Shown: piece by piece, positions 6,880-14,913 of the stretch
Layout: each line of letters begins with the position of its first letter
How positions within the stretch are numbered: the first letter of the stretch is position 1
DNA from: Acidovorax delafieldii
GTDB lineage: Bacteria; Pseudomonadota; Gammaproteobacteria; Burkholderiales; Burkholderiaceae_C
Assembly: GCA_002377855.1 (NCBI GenBank)
Contig: DFQQ01000033.1
Coordinates: 1 to 35,658, forward strand
Reading direction: 5' to 3'
DNA length: 35,658 bases
Position numbers and translations under genes: made by a program
The notes under the pieces: model-generated
Databases searched by the model: none
The model's input: the letters and a program-made list of their open reading frames with translations, nothing else
Told to the model about the DNA's origin: nothing

Positions 6880-7542
6880 TCAGAGGCCGGAGACCCACCA
6901 GGCCAGGGCCGCGCAGGCTGTAGCGATGCACACAGCCACGGCGCGCGTGCCCGCCGTGTCGCGACTGGGTTGCACGGGCGTTTGCAGGTCTTTGTCGCCA
7001 ACGACCATGGGCCCTACGATGCGCTCTTTGCGCACCACCGCATAGAACGCAATGGCCAGCAGGTGCAGTGCCACCAGGCCGAGCACCGCGTATTGACCCA
7101 CCTGCTTGTGATAAGTAGTGAACTGCGATACCACCTCCCCCGAGACGAATCGCGTGAGAGGGCCGGCAAACGCAATCTCGTCGTCGGCGAAAAGGCCGCT
7201 GCCCACCTGGGCTGCCGTGACGGCCAAAAGGGCGATCACCGACAGCGCGCCCAGGGGGTTGTGCCCAGCCTTGTCTTGCGGCTGCGCGCGCCCGCGCAAA
7301 TAGCCCACCAAGCGGCTCGGCGACGGGACGAATGAAGCGAAGCGTGACCAGCGCCCGCCGACCAGCCCCCAAGTCAGTCGGAAAAGCACCAGGGCCAGCA
7401 CGATATAGCCCAGGCGGAAATGCCAGACCATCGCATTGCCCCCGACCTTGGCCGTTACCACCAGCGCCACGATACTGCCGGCCAGCAGCCAGTGGAACAG
7501 GCGAGTAGGCAGATCCCAGATGCGGACGGTATGGTGCGGCAT
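6880..7542 (-). CDS. Cytochrome b561-like membrane protein
   Basis: Probable inner-membrane di-haem b-type cytochrome passing electrons between quinol and a periplasmic partner. The 220-residue product starts MPHHTVRIWDLPTRLFHWLL, the usual opening of the bacterial cytochrome b561/HupC-like family, with a haem-ligand-type histidine in the first membrane segment. About four membrane segments are visible, with further histidines in MVWHFRLGY, TTYHKQVGQY and LVALHLLAIAF. GGAG lies 6-9 nt before the ATG at 7542; the frame opens 33 nt earlier without support. It is divergent from the cytochrome c' gene, a pairing I recognise from other proteobacteria, which suggests b561 feeds cytochrome c'. Confidence 0.88.
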   Translation of the reverse strand: MPHHTVRIWDLPTRLFHWLLAGSIVALVVTAKVGGNAMVWHFRLGYIVLALVLFRLTWGLVGGRWSRFASFVPSPSRLVGYLRGRAQPQDKAGHNPLGALSVIALLAVTAAQVGSGLFADDEIAFAGPLTRFVSGEVVSQFTTYHKQVGQYAVLGLVALHLLAIAFYAVVRKERIVGPMVVGDKDLQTPVQPSRDTAGTRAVAVCIATACAALAWWVSGL

Positions 7543-7722
7543 GAAGACTCCGTGAGCGGTGCGTGCAGCCGCCATTGTGCGTCAGGCTCAGGGCGCCACA
7601 GTGGTCCTAAGGTTGGGCTGCAGTCGCGCAGCCAGCGGCGCTTCCGGCAAAAAAGCGGGTCTCAGGGCATACTGCGCACGGGCTCGTCGTGACTGCCCAC
7701 CCATTACAAAAGGAAGTCCTCC

Positions 7723-8178
7723 ATGAAGAAACTTGCCGCGTTCATTTTTGCCGCTGCCGCTGTTGCGTTGTCGGCCCCCGCATCTGCCCAGTTTGCCAAG
7801 TCCGAAGACGCCATCAAGTACCGCCAAAGCGCGTTTTTTGTGATGGGCCAGCACTTTGGCCGCATTGGTGCCATGGTCAACGGCAAAGCGCCTTTTGACG
7901 CCAAGGCTGCGCAGGAAAGCGCCGACATCGTGGCCGTGATGTCCAAGCTCCCGTGGGAAGCCTTTGGCCCGGGCACTGACAAGGGCGCCACGACCAAGGC
8001 GTTGCCTGCCATCTGGTCCGAGCAGGCCAAGTACAAAGAACACTCCGACAAACTGCAAGCCGAAGCCACCAAGCTCGCTGCTGCAGCCAAAACCGGCAAC
8101 CTCGACAACCTCAAGTCTGCTTTTGGCTCAGCCGCCAGCTCCTGCAAGGCCTGCCACGACAACTTCCGCGCCAAATAA
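7723..8178 (+). CDS. Cytochrome c' (periplasmic)
   Basis: Four-helix-bundle high-spin c-type cytochrome of the periplasm, a family linked to binding NO and similar ligands. The 151-residue product begins with a Sec signal peptide (MKKLAAFIFAAAAVALSAPA) with likely cleavage after ASA at residue 22. The single haem site CKACH is at residues 141-145, close to the C-terminus as is typical for cytochrome c'. An AAGGA ribosome-binding site precedes the ATG. The gene diverges from the b561-like gene across a gap of 180 nt. Confidence 0.93.
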   Translation: MKKLAAFIFAAAAVALSAPASAQFAKSEDAIKYRQSAFFVMGQHFGRIGAMVNGKAPFDAKAAQESADIVAVMSKLPWEAFGPGTDKGATTKALPAIWSEQAKYKEHSDKLQAEATKLAAAAKTGNLDNLKSAFGSAASSCKACHDNFRAK

Positions 8179-8393
8179 GGTGGCTGCCGAGGGGGGGTAC
8201 CGTTCGGTATTGCCGCTGGAGAAAGTCAGGCTTCGGTAGACACCGGGTTTTTACGGGCAGCCGTGTCGTCACGGTACTGCACTGCACGGCATTCTCTTGC
8301 GAAATGTCGCGGCAGGAGAAGCTCCCGATGCCAGCGGTACCCTAACCCTCACGAAGCATCTGGTCTGGCATCTCGGCAGTGCGTGCAGTTTTT

Positions 8394-8438
8394 CAAAATT
8401 GATAGCTGGTGGCGCTTGCTCCATCAGCGCAAAAGGCC
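8394..8438 (+). repeat. Dispersed intergenic repeat, copy A
   Basis: The core reads TTGATAGCTGGTGGCGCTTG followed by CTCCATCAGCGCAAAAGGCC. It shares the layout TAGCTG, then GCGCT(T), a loop, AGCGC and AAAGGCC with the copy at 13834-13890. GCGCT and AGCGC form a 5-bp stem. It runs directly into the terminator of the convergent gene pair. Confidence 0.65.
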
Positions 8439-8462
8439 GATTTCATGCGAAATCGGCCTTTT
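8431..8462. terminator. Bidirectional intrinsic terminator
   Basis: AAAAGGCCGATTTC (8431-8444) and GAAATCGGCCTTTT (8449-8462) form a perfect 14-bp stem with loop ATGC. It lies between the convergent cytochrome c' gene (+) and TlpA-like gene (-), 26 nt from the end of the latter, and has short T-runs on both strands. Confidence 0.85.
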
Positions 8463-8487
8463 GAATTTGGGGGGGTGTTGCCGTGGA

Positions 8488-8991
8488 TCAGGTTTCTGCC
8501 AGCAGCTTCTCAATGAGCTGGTGCAGCTCCGGGAAATTGGGGGCGCCTACATAGGTCTTCACGATTTCGCCCCGTTTGTTGACGATGTAGGTGGTGGGCG
8601 TGAGCCGCACGTCGCCCCAGGCTTTGGCAACGGCGCCCGTGTTGTCTATCGCCACCTTGAACGGCAGCTTACGCGTTTGTGCAAAGTTGACCACGTAACT
8701 GGGCGGGTCGTAGCTCATGGCCACAGCCAGGGTGTCAAACCCTCGGCTGTTGTACTTCTTGTGGGTGTCGATGATTTCCGGCATTTCTGCCACGCAAGTC
8801 GTGCAGCTGGTAGCCCAGAAGTTCACCAAGGTGACTTTGCCCCGCAGATCCGCCGTGGATTGGCGCGAGCCATCGAGCAGCACGAAGGTGCTCTGCGGTG
8901 CGGTAGCGCGGCCGGTGTCGAGATACACATACGCCCCGGCCCCCGCAAACGCCACAACGGCCAAACCTGCCAACCAATGCTTGATACCCAT
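8488..8991 (-). CDS. TlpA-like thiol:disulfide oxidoreductase (membrane-anchored)
   Basis: Thioredoxin-fold protein facing the periplasm, probably reducing disulfides, for example in cytochrome c maturation. The 167-residue product has an N-terminal membrane anchor (about residues 6-24), the active site WATSCTTCVAEMP with cysteines 63 and 66, and the cis-proline region RLTPTTY at residue 132. The ATG at 8991 is preceded by a GAGGAC-type ribosome-binding site. The client is not evident; two c-type cytochromes in this window are possible beneficiaries. Confidence 0.9.
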   Translation of the reverse strand: MGIKHWLAGLAVVAFAGAGAYVYLDTGRATAPQSTFVLLDGSRQSTADLRGKVTLVNFWATSCTTCVAEMPEIIDTHKKYNSRGFDTLAVAMSYDPPSYVVNFAQTRKLPFKVAIDNTGAVAKAWGDVRLTPTTYIVNKRGEIVKTYVGAPNFPELHQLIEKLLAET

Positions 8992-9239
8992 GATGTCCTC
9001 GTGTTCGCAGTTGCCGAAAGCGGTGCCACTGCATTGCGCCTGGCGCTGGGCCGGGATCCGCCCCCTTCAGCGCCGTCCATTGTCTCTGATTCCCTGCGCG
9101 GGCTACTGGCAGAGTCCGCGGGCCTTGAGCCAGGACAAGCCTGCCAAGTACCTCACCATGCTGGTGGACTCGGGCGTCAAGCGAAAAGTTCAGCCGCAGC
9201 GTGGGGCGTGGCGTCGATGTCCCTGCCGATAATGGGCGC
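8992..9239. other. Divergent intergenic region with a protein-like fragment
   Basis: This 248-nt region lies between the TlpA-like gene (-) and a lipoprotein gene (+) and should hold both promoters, but no clear -35/-10 pair is visible. Its plus strand at about 9128-9205 reads as a short protein-like stretch (QDKPAKYLTMLVDSGVKRKV) without a start codon or ribosome-binding site. I do not call a gene. Confidence 0.4.
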
Positions 9240-9845
9240 ATGAAAACACCTCGTATCGCGCTGACGGGCGCTGTCCTGGCGCTGACCTTGGCGTTCGCAG
9301 CCTGCAGCCCGGCCCTGAACTGGCGCAGCGTTGCGGTGCCCGAGGCCGCCCTGCAGGTCATGCTGCCCTGCAAGCCTGAAAACGCCGTGCGCACCGTGGA
9401 GCTTGCCGGTGCCCCGCTGGCGCTTGCTTTGATGGGTTGTGACGCCGACGGCGCGACGTTTGCCGTGTCGTACGCCAGTCTGGCCGACCCATCGCGAGCC
9501 GGGGTGGCGCTCGACCACTGGCGTGCTGCCACCCTGGCGCGCATTGGCGTTCTGCCTCCGCCTGCCAGCGCCAGCCCGGCACAGCAGCCTGCGTCTGCCG
9601 GCAATGCCTCAAACACTACGCCAGGTACAGTGTCCTTTGTGCCTGCGGGCGCCCTGGCGCTGCCGCAATCCGTGCGCGCCACGGTGCCGGGGCGGCGGCC
9701 AGATGGCTCGGCCGTGACCGCGCACGCTGTGTGGTTTGCCCGCGCGCTGGGCAATGAGGTACGGGTCTACCACGCGGTCATGTTTTCTGACAAACCACGG
9801 CCTGCCGTGGCTGATTCATTTTTTGCGGGCCTGGAGTTGCAGTGA
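9240..9845 (+). CDS. Putative lipoprotein of unknown function
   Basis: I do not recognise the family. The 201-residue product has a lipoprotein-type signal peptide ending LALTLAFAAC, with the candidate lipidated cysteine at residue 22; the lipobox has F at -3, which is not ideal. A Pro/Ala/Ser-rich linker (about residues 103-122) separates two halves, and the last part (AVWFARALGNEVRVYHAVMF) looks like a beta-rich domain. I use the ATG at 9240 because it gives a proper signal peptide. The stop overlaps the start of the MFS gene (GTGA), so the two are probably co-translated. Confidence 0.75.
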   Translation: MKTPRIALTGAVLALTLAFAACSPALNWRSVAVPEAALQVMLPCKPENAVRTVELAGAPLALALMGCDADGATFAVSYASLADPSRAGVALDHWRAATLARIGVLPPPASASPAQQPASAGNASNTTPGTVSFVPAGALALPQSVRATVPGRRPDGSAVTAHAVWFARALGNEVRVYHAVMFSDKPRPAVADSFFAGLELQ

Positions 9846-11167
9846 ACAGCCCTGCAGTTCGGGCGACCTCAATGGGCGCTGCCACCAGCCCCGATGAAGC
9901 GCTGCTGCCCCCGCGCACCGCCATCGTGGTGTTCCTGACTTTTGCGTTCGCGTATTTTTTGTCGGCATTGGTGCGGGCGGTCACTGCCACGTTGGCGCCC
10001 ACATTGGTTCAGGAGTTCGCCTTGCAGGCGCGCGATCTGGGTCTGCTGGCGGGCGGCTACTTTTTGGGGTTTGCCGCGACGCAGTTGCCACTGGGCAAGT
10101 GGCTGGACCGCCATGGCCCGCGCAAGGTCTCACTGGGATTTCTGGGGGTGGCGGTGCTGGGTTGCCTGGTGTTTTCACAGGCCGGCGGGTTCACTGGATT
10201 GCTGGCCGGGCGCGTGCTGTGCGGCGCCGGTGTCAGCGCCTGCCTCATGGCACCTCTGACGGGCTATCGGCGCTGGCTGAATGCGACGGCGCAGATGCGC
10301 GCCAATTCCTGGATGCTGATGACGGGATCGCTGGGCATGGTTGCGTCCACCTTGCCTGTGCAATGGGCTCTGCCCGTGATGGGTTGGCGTCCGTTGTTCT
10401 GGGCCCTGGCTTGCCTGATCGCGCTGGCCATGGCGGTGGTTGCGCTCCAGGTTCCCCCGTGGCGCAGCGGGCTATCCCCACCGCAAAGCGCAGCGACAGG
10501 ACCGCTGCCCTCAGTTCTGCCGCCTTCGCAGAGCGAGGGTTACGCGGTGGTGTGGCGCAACGCTTACTTCCAGCGCGTTGCGCCGCTGGCGTTTTTTGTA
10601 TACGGCGGCATGGTCGCGGTGCAGACCCTGTGGGCGGGGCCGTGGATGCAGAGTGTGGCAGGCTACTCGGCATTGCAGGCCGCTACGGGCCTGTTCTGGA
10701 TCAATGTATCCATGCTGTGCACCTTCTGGCTCTGGGGCATGTGCGGGCCCTGGTTGCTGCGCCGGGGCTGGGACGCCAATCGGCTCATGCTCTGGGGCCT
10801 GCCGCTGAGTCTGCTTGCGCTGCTGGGCACGGTGGTGGCAGGGCCGCACGCGGGCGCGGCGGCACTGGCTCTGTTTTGCGTGTGCAGCAGCTTCGTTTCG
10901 TTGTCGCAGCCCGCCGTGGCGCTGGCTTTTCCCCCCGACCTGGCGGGGCGGGCGCTGTCGGCGTTCAACCTAGTCATTTTTGTGGGTGTGTTTGTGGTCC
11001 AGTGGTGCATTGGCCTGCTGGTGGATGCACTGGCAGCGTTGGGATGGGCTCCCGCGGCTTCGTTTCAGGGGGCCATGGCGTTGTACCTGGCTTGCAACGC
11101 GGCCGCATACGGGTGGTTTGTGCTGCAGCCGCGGCGCCATAATGCACAGCACACCGCCCACCCATGA
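9842..11167 (+). CDS. MFS transporter
   Basis: Inner-membrane secondary transporter of the major facilitator superfamily with about 12 predicted membrane segments in 441 residues. The signature loop between segments 2 and 3 is present as LGKWLDRHGPRKV. Substrate unknown. The GTG at 9842 overlaps the lipoprotein stop; an in-frame ATG at 9872 is an alternative and would remove 10 poorly conserved residues. The end overlaps the EIIA start by ATGA. The coupling to a lipoprotein and PTS genes suggests shared expression but does not identify the substrate. Confidence 0.88.
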   Translation: MNSPAVRATSMGAATSPDEALLPPRTAIVVFLTFAFAYFLSALVRAVTATLAPTLVQEFALQARDLGLLAGGYFLGFAATQLPLGKWLDRHGPRKVSLGFLGVAVLGCLVFSQAGGFTGLLAGRVLCGAGVSACLMAPLTGYRRWLNATAQMRANSWMLMTGSLGMVASTLPVQWALPVMGWRPLFWALACLIALAMAVVALQVPPWRSGLSPPQSAATGPLPSVLPPSQSEGYAVVWRNAYFQRVAPLAFFVYGGMVAVQTLWAGPWMQSVAGYSALQAATGLFWINVSMLCTFWLWGMCGPWLLRRGWDANRLMLWGLPLSLLALLGTVVAGPHAGAAALALFCVCSSFVSLSQPAVALAFPPDLAGRALSAFNLVIFVGVFVVQWCIGLLVDALAALGWAPAASFQGAMALYLACNAAAYGWFVLQPRRHNAQHTAHP

Positions 11168-11613
11168 GCACCAGCATCCTCATCATTGCCCACGCCCCGT
11201 TGGCCCACGCACTGCGCGAATGCGCGCTGCATGTGTTTGCCGATTGCGGTGGCGCCGTCACTGCACTGGATGTGCCGCCCCATGAGCCGCCCGAGGAGAC
11301 ACTGGCGCAGGCGCGCATTCTGCTTGCCGGCATGCCGACCGATTCAACCCTGGTGCTGACCGATGTGTTCGGCGCCACGCCGTGCAACGTCGCCCAGCGC
11401 CTGGTGGACGGCGTGCGCTCCCGGCTCGTCACGGGGGTCAACCTTCCCATGCTGCTGCGTGCCGTCAGCTACCGTGCCGAACCTCTCGATTCCGTCGTCT
11501 CCCGCGCTGTGGTGGGGGGCACCCAAGGGGTGATGCAGGTGGCCATTGCGGCACCGCAAAACCAGTCCCGACGCAATATCCATGATCAAGACCCGTACGA
11601 CCATCAGCAATAA
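11164..11613 (+). CDS. PTS EIIA component, mannose/fructose (ManX) type
   Basis: Phosphocarrier accepting phosphate from HPr. The 149-residue product starts MSTSILIIAHAPLAHALREC, with the candidate phosphorylated histidine at residue 10, and has the LTDVFGATPCNVAQRL segment typical of the family. No EIIB or EIIC gene is nearby, so it is more likely regulatory than part of a sugar permease, as known for similar EIIA-HPr-EI sets in betaproteobacteria. It overlaps the MFS gene by 4 nt and runs 32 nt into ptsH, giving a longer, charged C-terminal end than usual. Confidence 0.92.
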   Translation: MSTSILIIAHAPLAHALRECALHVFADCGGAVTALDVPPHEPPEETLAQARILLAGMPTDSTLVLTDVFGATPCNVAQRLVDGVRSRLVTGVNLPMLLRAVSYRAEPLDSVVSRAVVGGTQGVMQVAIAAPQNQSRRNIHDQDPYDHQQ

Positions 11614-11851
11614 GCTGGGCCTGCATGCCCGCGCCTCCGCCAAGCTCACCAAGCTGGCGGGCAGTTTTCCCTGTGACGTGTTCATGACCCGGGGCGACCG
11701 CCGCATCAATGCCAAGAGCATCATGGGCGTGATGATGTTGGCGGCCGGCATGGGCTCCGAGGTGGAGCTGGAAACCAACGGCGAGCGTGAACAGGAAGCC
11801 ATGGACGCGCTGCTGGCGCTGATTGCTGACAAGTTTGGCGAGGGTGAATGA
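11582..11851 (+). CDS. ptsH: PTS phosphocarrier protein HPr
   Basis: Small cytoplasmic phosphocarrier between enzyme I and EIIA. The product is 89 residues with the active histidine at residue 15 in KLGLHARASAKL and the regulatory-site serine at residue 46 in INAKSIMGVMML. The ATG at 11582 gives the correct N-terminus (MIKTRTTISNK); the frame opens 36 nt earlier but would add residues foreign to HPr. It overlaps the EIIA gene by 32 nt, so translation may depend on ribosomes finishing EIIA. Confidence 0.96.
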   Translation: MIKTRTTISNKLGLHARASAKLTKLAGSFPCDVFMTRGDRRINAKSIMGVMMLAAGMGSEVELETNGEREQEAMDALLALIADKFGEGE

Positions 11852-12061
11852 ACGAAAGGCCCGGTGTGCTGCCACGCAACTGTCCACGCGGCAAATGCCC
11901 CTGCGCACCCGGGGCTGCGCTGCCAATGGGCGTGCATGCTTGGTCGCCTTTTGTGGCCTGCACCCTGCCAGAGGCGTGCGTCCATCTTTTTGACTGACTG
12001 CAACATGCATGGGCCAGCGTCTTCGCACCGCAAGGCGGCTGCCCATCCAGGAGACTGCTGA

Positions 12062-13801
12062 ATGACCTTTTCCGTCCATGGCCTGGCCGTCGCGCGGGGC
12101 ATTGCCATTGGCCGCGCCGTGCTGGTGGCGTCCAGCCGCATGGACGTGGCGCATTACTTCATCCGGCCCGATCAGGTCACCGCTGAAATTGAGCGTGTGC
12201 GCCAGGGGCGCAACGCCGTGGCGGATGAACTGCAGCGCCTGCAGGCCGACATGCCGGCCGATGCCCCGCACGAGTTGGGCGCGCTGCTGGACGTTCACCT
12301 GATGCTGCTGCAGGACGAGGCCCTTACGGGCGGCGTCAAACACTGGATCACCGAGCGCATGTACAACGCCGAGTGGGCGCTGACCACCCAGCTGGAAGTG
12401 ATTGCTCGCCAGTTTGACGAGATGGAGGACGAGTACCTGCGCGAACGCAAGGCCGACCTGGAGCAGGTGGTCGAGCGCATCCTGCGCTACATGAAGGGCG
12501 TGGCCAGCCCCGTAGCGCCGCCCGTCAGCCAGCGGCGCAAGACGCAGCAGGACCTGCTGCTGGACGACACCGTGGACGTCCCCCTGGTGCTGGTGGCGCA
12601 TGACCTTTCTCCGGCCGACATGTTGCAGTTCAAGCAAAGCGTGTTTGCCGGCTTTGTGACGGATGTGGGCGGCAAGACATCGCACACGGCCATTGTGGCG
12701 CGCAGCATGGACATCCCCGCCGTGGTGGGGGCGCGCAATGCCAGCCAGTTGGTGCGCCAGGACGACTGGGTCATCATCGATGGCGATGCGGGCGTGATGA
12801 TCGTGGACCCTTCGCCCATCATCCTGGCCGAATATGGTTTTCGCCAGCGCCAGGGCGAGCTGGAGCGCGAACGCCTGGCCCGCTTGCGCCACACGCCCGC
12901 CGTCACCATTGACGGCCAGAAGATCGAACTGCTGGCCAACATCGAGCAGCCCGATGACGCCCCCGCCGCCGTGCTGGCCGGGGCCGTGGGCGTGGGGCTG
13001 TTCCGCAGCGAGTTCCTGTTCATGGGCAAAACTGGAAGGCTTCCGGGTGAGGAAGAGCAATACCTGGCCTACCGGCAGGCGCTGGAGGGCATGCAAGGCC
13101 TGCCCGTCACCATCCGCACCATTGACGTGGGCGCCGACAAGCCGCTGGACAAGGGCCACAAGGACAACTACCTCAACCCCGCGCTGGGCCTGCGCGCCAT
13201 CCGCTGGAGCTTGGCCGACCCCGCCATGTTCCGCACACAGCTGCGTGCCGTGCTGCGCGCAGCGGCGCATGGCAAGGTCAAGCTGCTGTTTCCCATGCTG
13301 GCCCATGTCTCGGAAATCACCCAGACCCTGGCGCAGGTGGAGCTGGCACGCGCCGAGCTGGACGCGCGCGGTGTGGCGTACGGCAATGTCCAGCTGGGTG
13401 CGATGATTGAAATCCCGGCAGCTGCGCTGATGGTGCGCACTTTCTTCAAGTACTTCGACTTCCTGTCCATCGGTACCAACGACCTGATCCAGTACACGCT
13501 GGCCATCGACCGTGCCGACGAAGCCGTGGCCCACTTGTACGACCCCCTGCACCCCGCCGTGCTGCAGCTGGTGGCGGGCGTGATTGCCGAAGGGCACGCG
13601 CAGGGCAAAGTGGTGTCGGTGTGCGGCGAAACCGCGGGTGACGTCACCATGACGCGCCTGCTGCTGGGCTTGGGCCTGCGCAGCTTTTCCATGCACCCCG
13701 CGCAGATCCTGGCCGTGAAGCAGGAAGTGTTGCGCGCCGACACGCGCAAGCTCACCCCCTGGGCGCAGCAGGTGCTGCAAGGGGAAGTGTCTCCCGGGTG
13801 A
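12062..13801 (+). CDS. ptsI: Phosphoenolpyruvate-protein phosphotransferase (PTS enzyme I)
   Basis: Cytoplasmic enzyme that autophosphorylates from PEP and passes phosphate to HPr. The product of 579 residues shows the full domain order: N-terminal HPr-binding region, swivelling domain with the active histidine at residue 208 (GGKTSHTAIVARS), and the C-terminal PEP-binding barrel with EFLFMG near 317-322, GTNDLIQYTLAIDR at 471-484 and the catalytic cysteine at 521 (VCGETAGD). AGGAGA lies upstream of the ATG. It is 210 nt downstream of ptsH on the same strand; that gap holds no gene or clear terminator, so co-transcription is likely. Confidence 0.96.
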   Translation: MTFSVHGLAVARGIAIGRAVLVASSRMDVAHYFIRPDQVTAEIERVRQGRNAVADELQRLQADMPADAPHELGALLDVHLMLLQDEALTGGVKHWITERMYNAEWALTTQLEVIARQFDEMEDEYLRERKADLEQVVERILRYMKGVASPVAPPVSQRRKTQQDLLLDDTVDVPLVLVAHDLSPADMLQFKQSVFAGFVTDVGGKTSHTAIVARSMDIPAVVGARNASQLVRQDDWVIIDGDAGVMIVDPSPIILAEYGFRQRQGELERERLARLRHTPAVTIDGQKIELLANIEQPDDAPAAVLAGAVGVGLFRSEFLFMGKTGRLPGEEEQYLAYRQALEGMQGLPVTIRTIDVGADKPLDKGHKDNYLNPALGLRAIRWSLADPAMFRTQLRAVLRAAAHGKVKLLFPMLAHVSEITQTLAQVELARAELDARGVAYGNVQLGAMIEIPAAALMVRTFFKYFDFLSIGTNDLIQYTLAIDRADEAVAHLYDPLHPAVLQLVAGVIAEGHAQGKVVSVCGETAGDVTMTRLLLGLGLRSFSMHPAQILAVKQEVLRADTRKLTPWAQQVLQGEVSPG

Positions 13802-13833
13802 CCGCTGGTAGTGCGTGCACTGGCACACGCAAT

Positions 13834-13890
13834 TTGCTATGGTTTGTATAGCTGCTTGCGCTTTACCGATAAGCGCTAAAGGCCTTTTTG
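13834..13890 (+). repeat. Dispersed intergenic repeat, copy B (best preserved)
   Basis: The element runs from TGCTATGGTTTGTATAGCTG through CTTGCGCTTTACCGATAAGC to GCTAAAGGCCTTTTTG. GCGCTT and AAGCGC form a 6-bp stem, and TGCTAT...TATAGC is a second imperfect inverted pair. It lies between the convergent ptsI (+) and yddG-like (-) genes; the AAAGGCCTTTTT end may help termination. Confidence 0.7.
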
Positions 13891-13908
13891 ATCTTGATTG
13901 TCGGTATA

Positions 13909-14754
13909 TTACCGCGCACGCATGCCGATGATGGCGGCACTGATGATCATGGCCGTGGCGAGGCCAATGCTCCAGCTGAAGCTGCGTCCACTGACCACGA
14001 TGAGCAACGCGGTGGAAGCCAACGGCGTGATGTAGCTCAGGATGCCGATGTGCCGCGCATCACCGAGCTTGAGGGCCTTGTCCCACAGAAAAAAAGCGCC
14101 GCCCAGCGGGCCAAGTCCCAACACTGCCAGCAGACCCCAGTCTCGCACCTGTAGCGTCACGCTCGGCTCCAGCAGCGCATGGCACAGCAGTGACAGCGCC
14201 CCCGACACCAGCCCGAACAGGCCAATCGCAGTGGTGGGGAAGGCCGCGACCCGCTTCGTCAGCAGCGAATAGGTGGCCCAGATGAAAGCTGCCGCTGCTG
14301 CGGGCACGTAGCCCCAGGCCAGCGTGCCGCTGAGCTCTCGGCCGCCAGCGATGGCAATCGCCGCGCCGCCAAAGCCCAGCACCGCCGCGATGACATGCGG
14401 CACGCGAAGCGCCACGCCTGGCAGCACCACCGGCGCCAGCACCACGATGAACAGTGGCCACAAGTAGTTGACCAGGTTGGCCTCTACGGGCGGGGCATGC
14501 CGCAGCGCGATGAACAACAGGAAGTGGTAGGCGAACAGACCGTAAATGCCCAGCGCCAAGGTGCGGGCCGGTATGCGCCACTGCGACGGATCGCGCAGCA
14601 CGAAAGGCCATGCGGGCACGCTGCCAATGATGAGCGCGACGCCGGTGAGCAAAAAAGGTGGAACATGCGTGAGCGACACGCCCAGCGATGCCAGGGACGC
14701 CCACAGGGCAATGGCGCCCAGGGCGTACAGGTTGGCTTGCAGATGAGAAGACAT
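13909..14754 (-). CDS. DMT-family (EamA) exporter, YddG-like
   Basis: Inner-membrane transporter of the drug/metabolite superfamily with about 10 segments in two EamA repeats (281 residues). The block VEANLVNYLWPLFIVVLAP resembles YddG, which exports aromatic amino acids in E. coli; the substrate here is inference. The ATG at 14754 gives MSSHLQANLYALGAIALWAS. It lies 159 nt downstream of an AraC-type regulator on the same strand, which may control it. It converges on ptsI with a repeat element between. Confidence 0.88.
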   Translation of the reverse strand: MSSHLQANLYALGAIALWASLASLGVSLTHVPPFLLTGVALIIGSVPAWPFVLRDPSQWRIPARTLALGIYGLFAYHFLLFIALRHAPPVEANLVNYLWPLFIVVLAPVVLPGVALRVPHVIAAVLGFGGAAIAIAGGRELSGTLAWGYVPAAAAAFIWATYSLLTKRVAAFPTTAIGLFGLVSGALSLLCHALLEPSVTLQVRDWGLLAVLGLGPLGGAFFLWDKALKLGDARHIGILSYITPLASTALLIVVSGRSFSWSIGLATAMIISAAIIGMRAR

Positions 14755-14913
14755 GGGTTGACTGTATGCGCTGTGCGGGCCAGCCCGTCGTCGGGCGGCA
14801 GCGGAGAATCGTCGCGCGGCGATGGCAGGGCGAGCGACTAGGGCGGTGGCTGGGGCGATGCAGGCGCGTGGCAGAGGCGTGCGGCGACGCCGTACCTTGC
14901 GGGCTTGCCTTGC

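Larger units (their letters stand above)
8179..8487. other. Intergenic region between convergent cytochrome c' and TlpA-like genes
   Basis: This 309-nt stretch has no supported gene. It holds a copy of the dispersed repeat (8394-8438) and a strong bidirectional terminator (8431-8462). The left part (8179-8390) shows no recognisable element; its open frames lack coding character. Confidence 0.6.

Noticed and set aside
11852..12061. Possible small gene in the 210-nt gap between ptsH and ptsI
   Set aside because: No frame has a start with a ribosome-binding site and recognisable sequence; only the ptsI ribosome-binding site at its end is supported.
11465..13828. A 787-codon minus-strand open frame across ptsH and ptsI
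   Set aside because: It is the antisense shadow of HPr and enzyme I, whose active-site motifs are intact on the plus strand.
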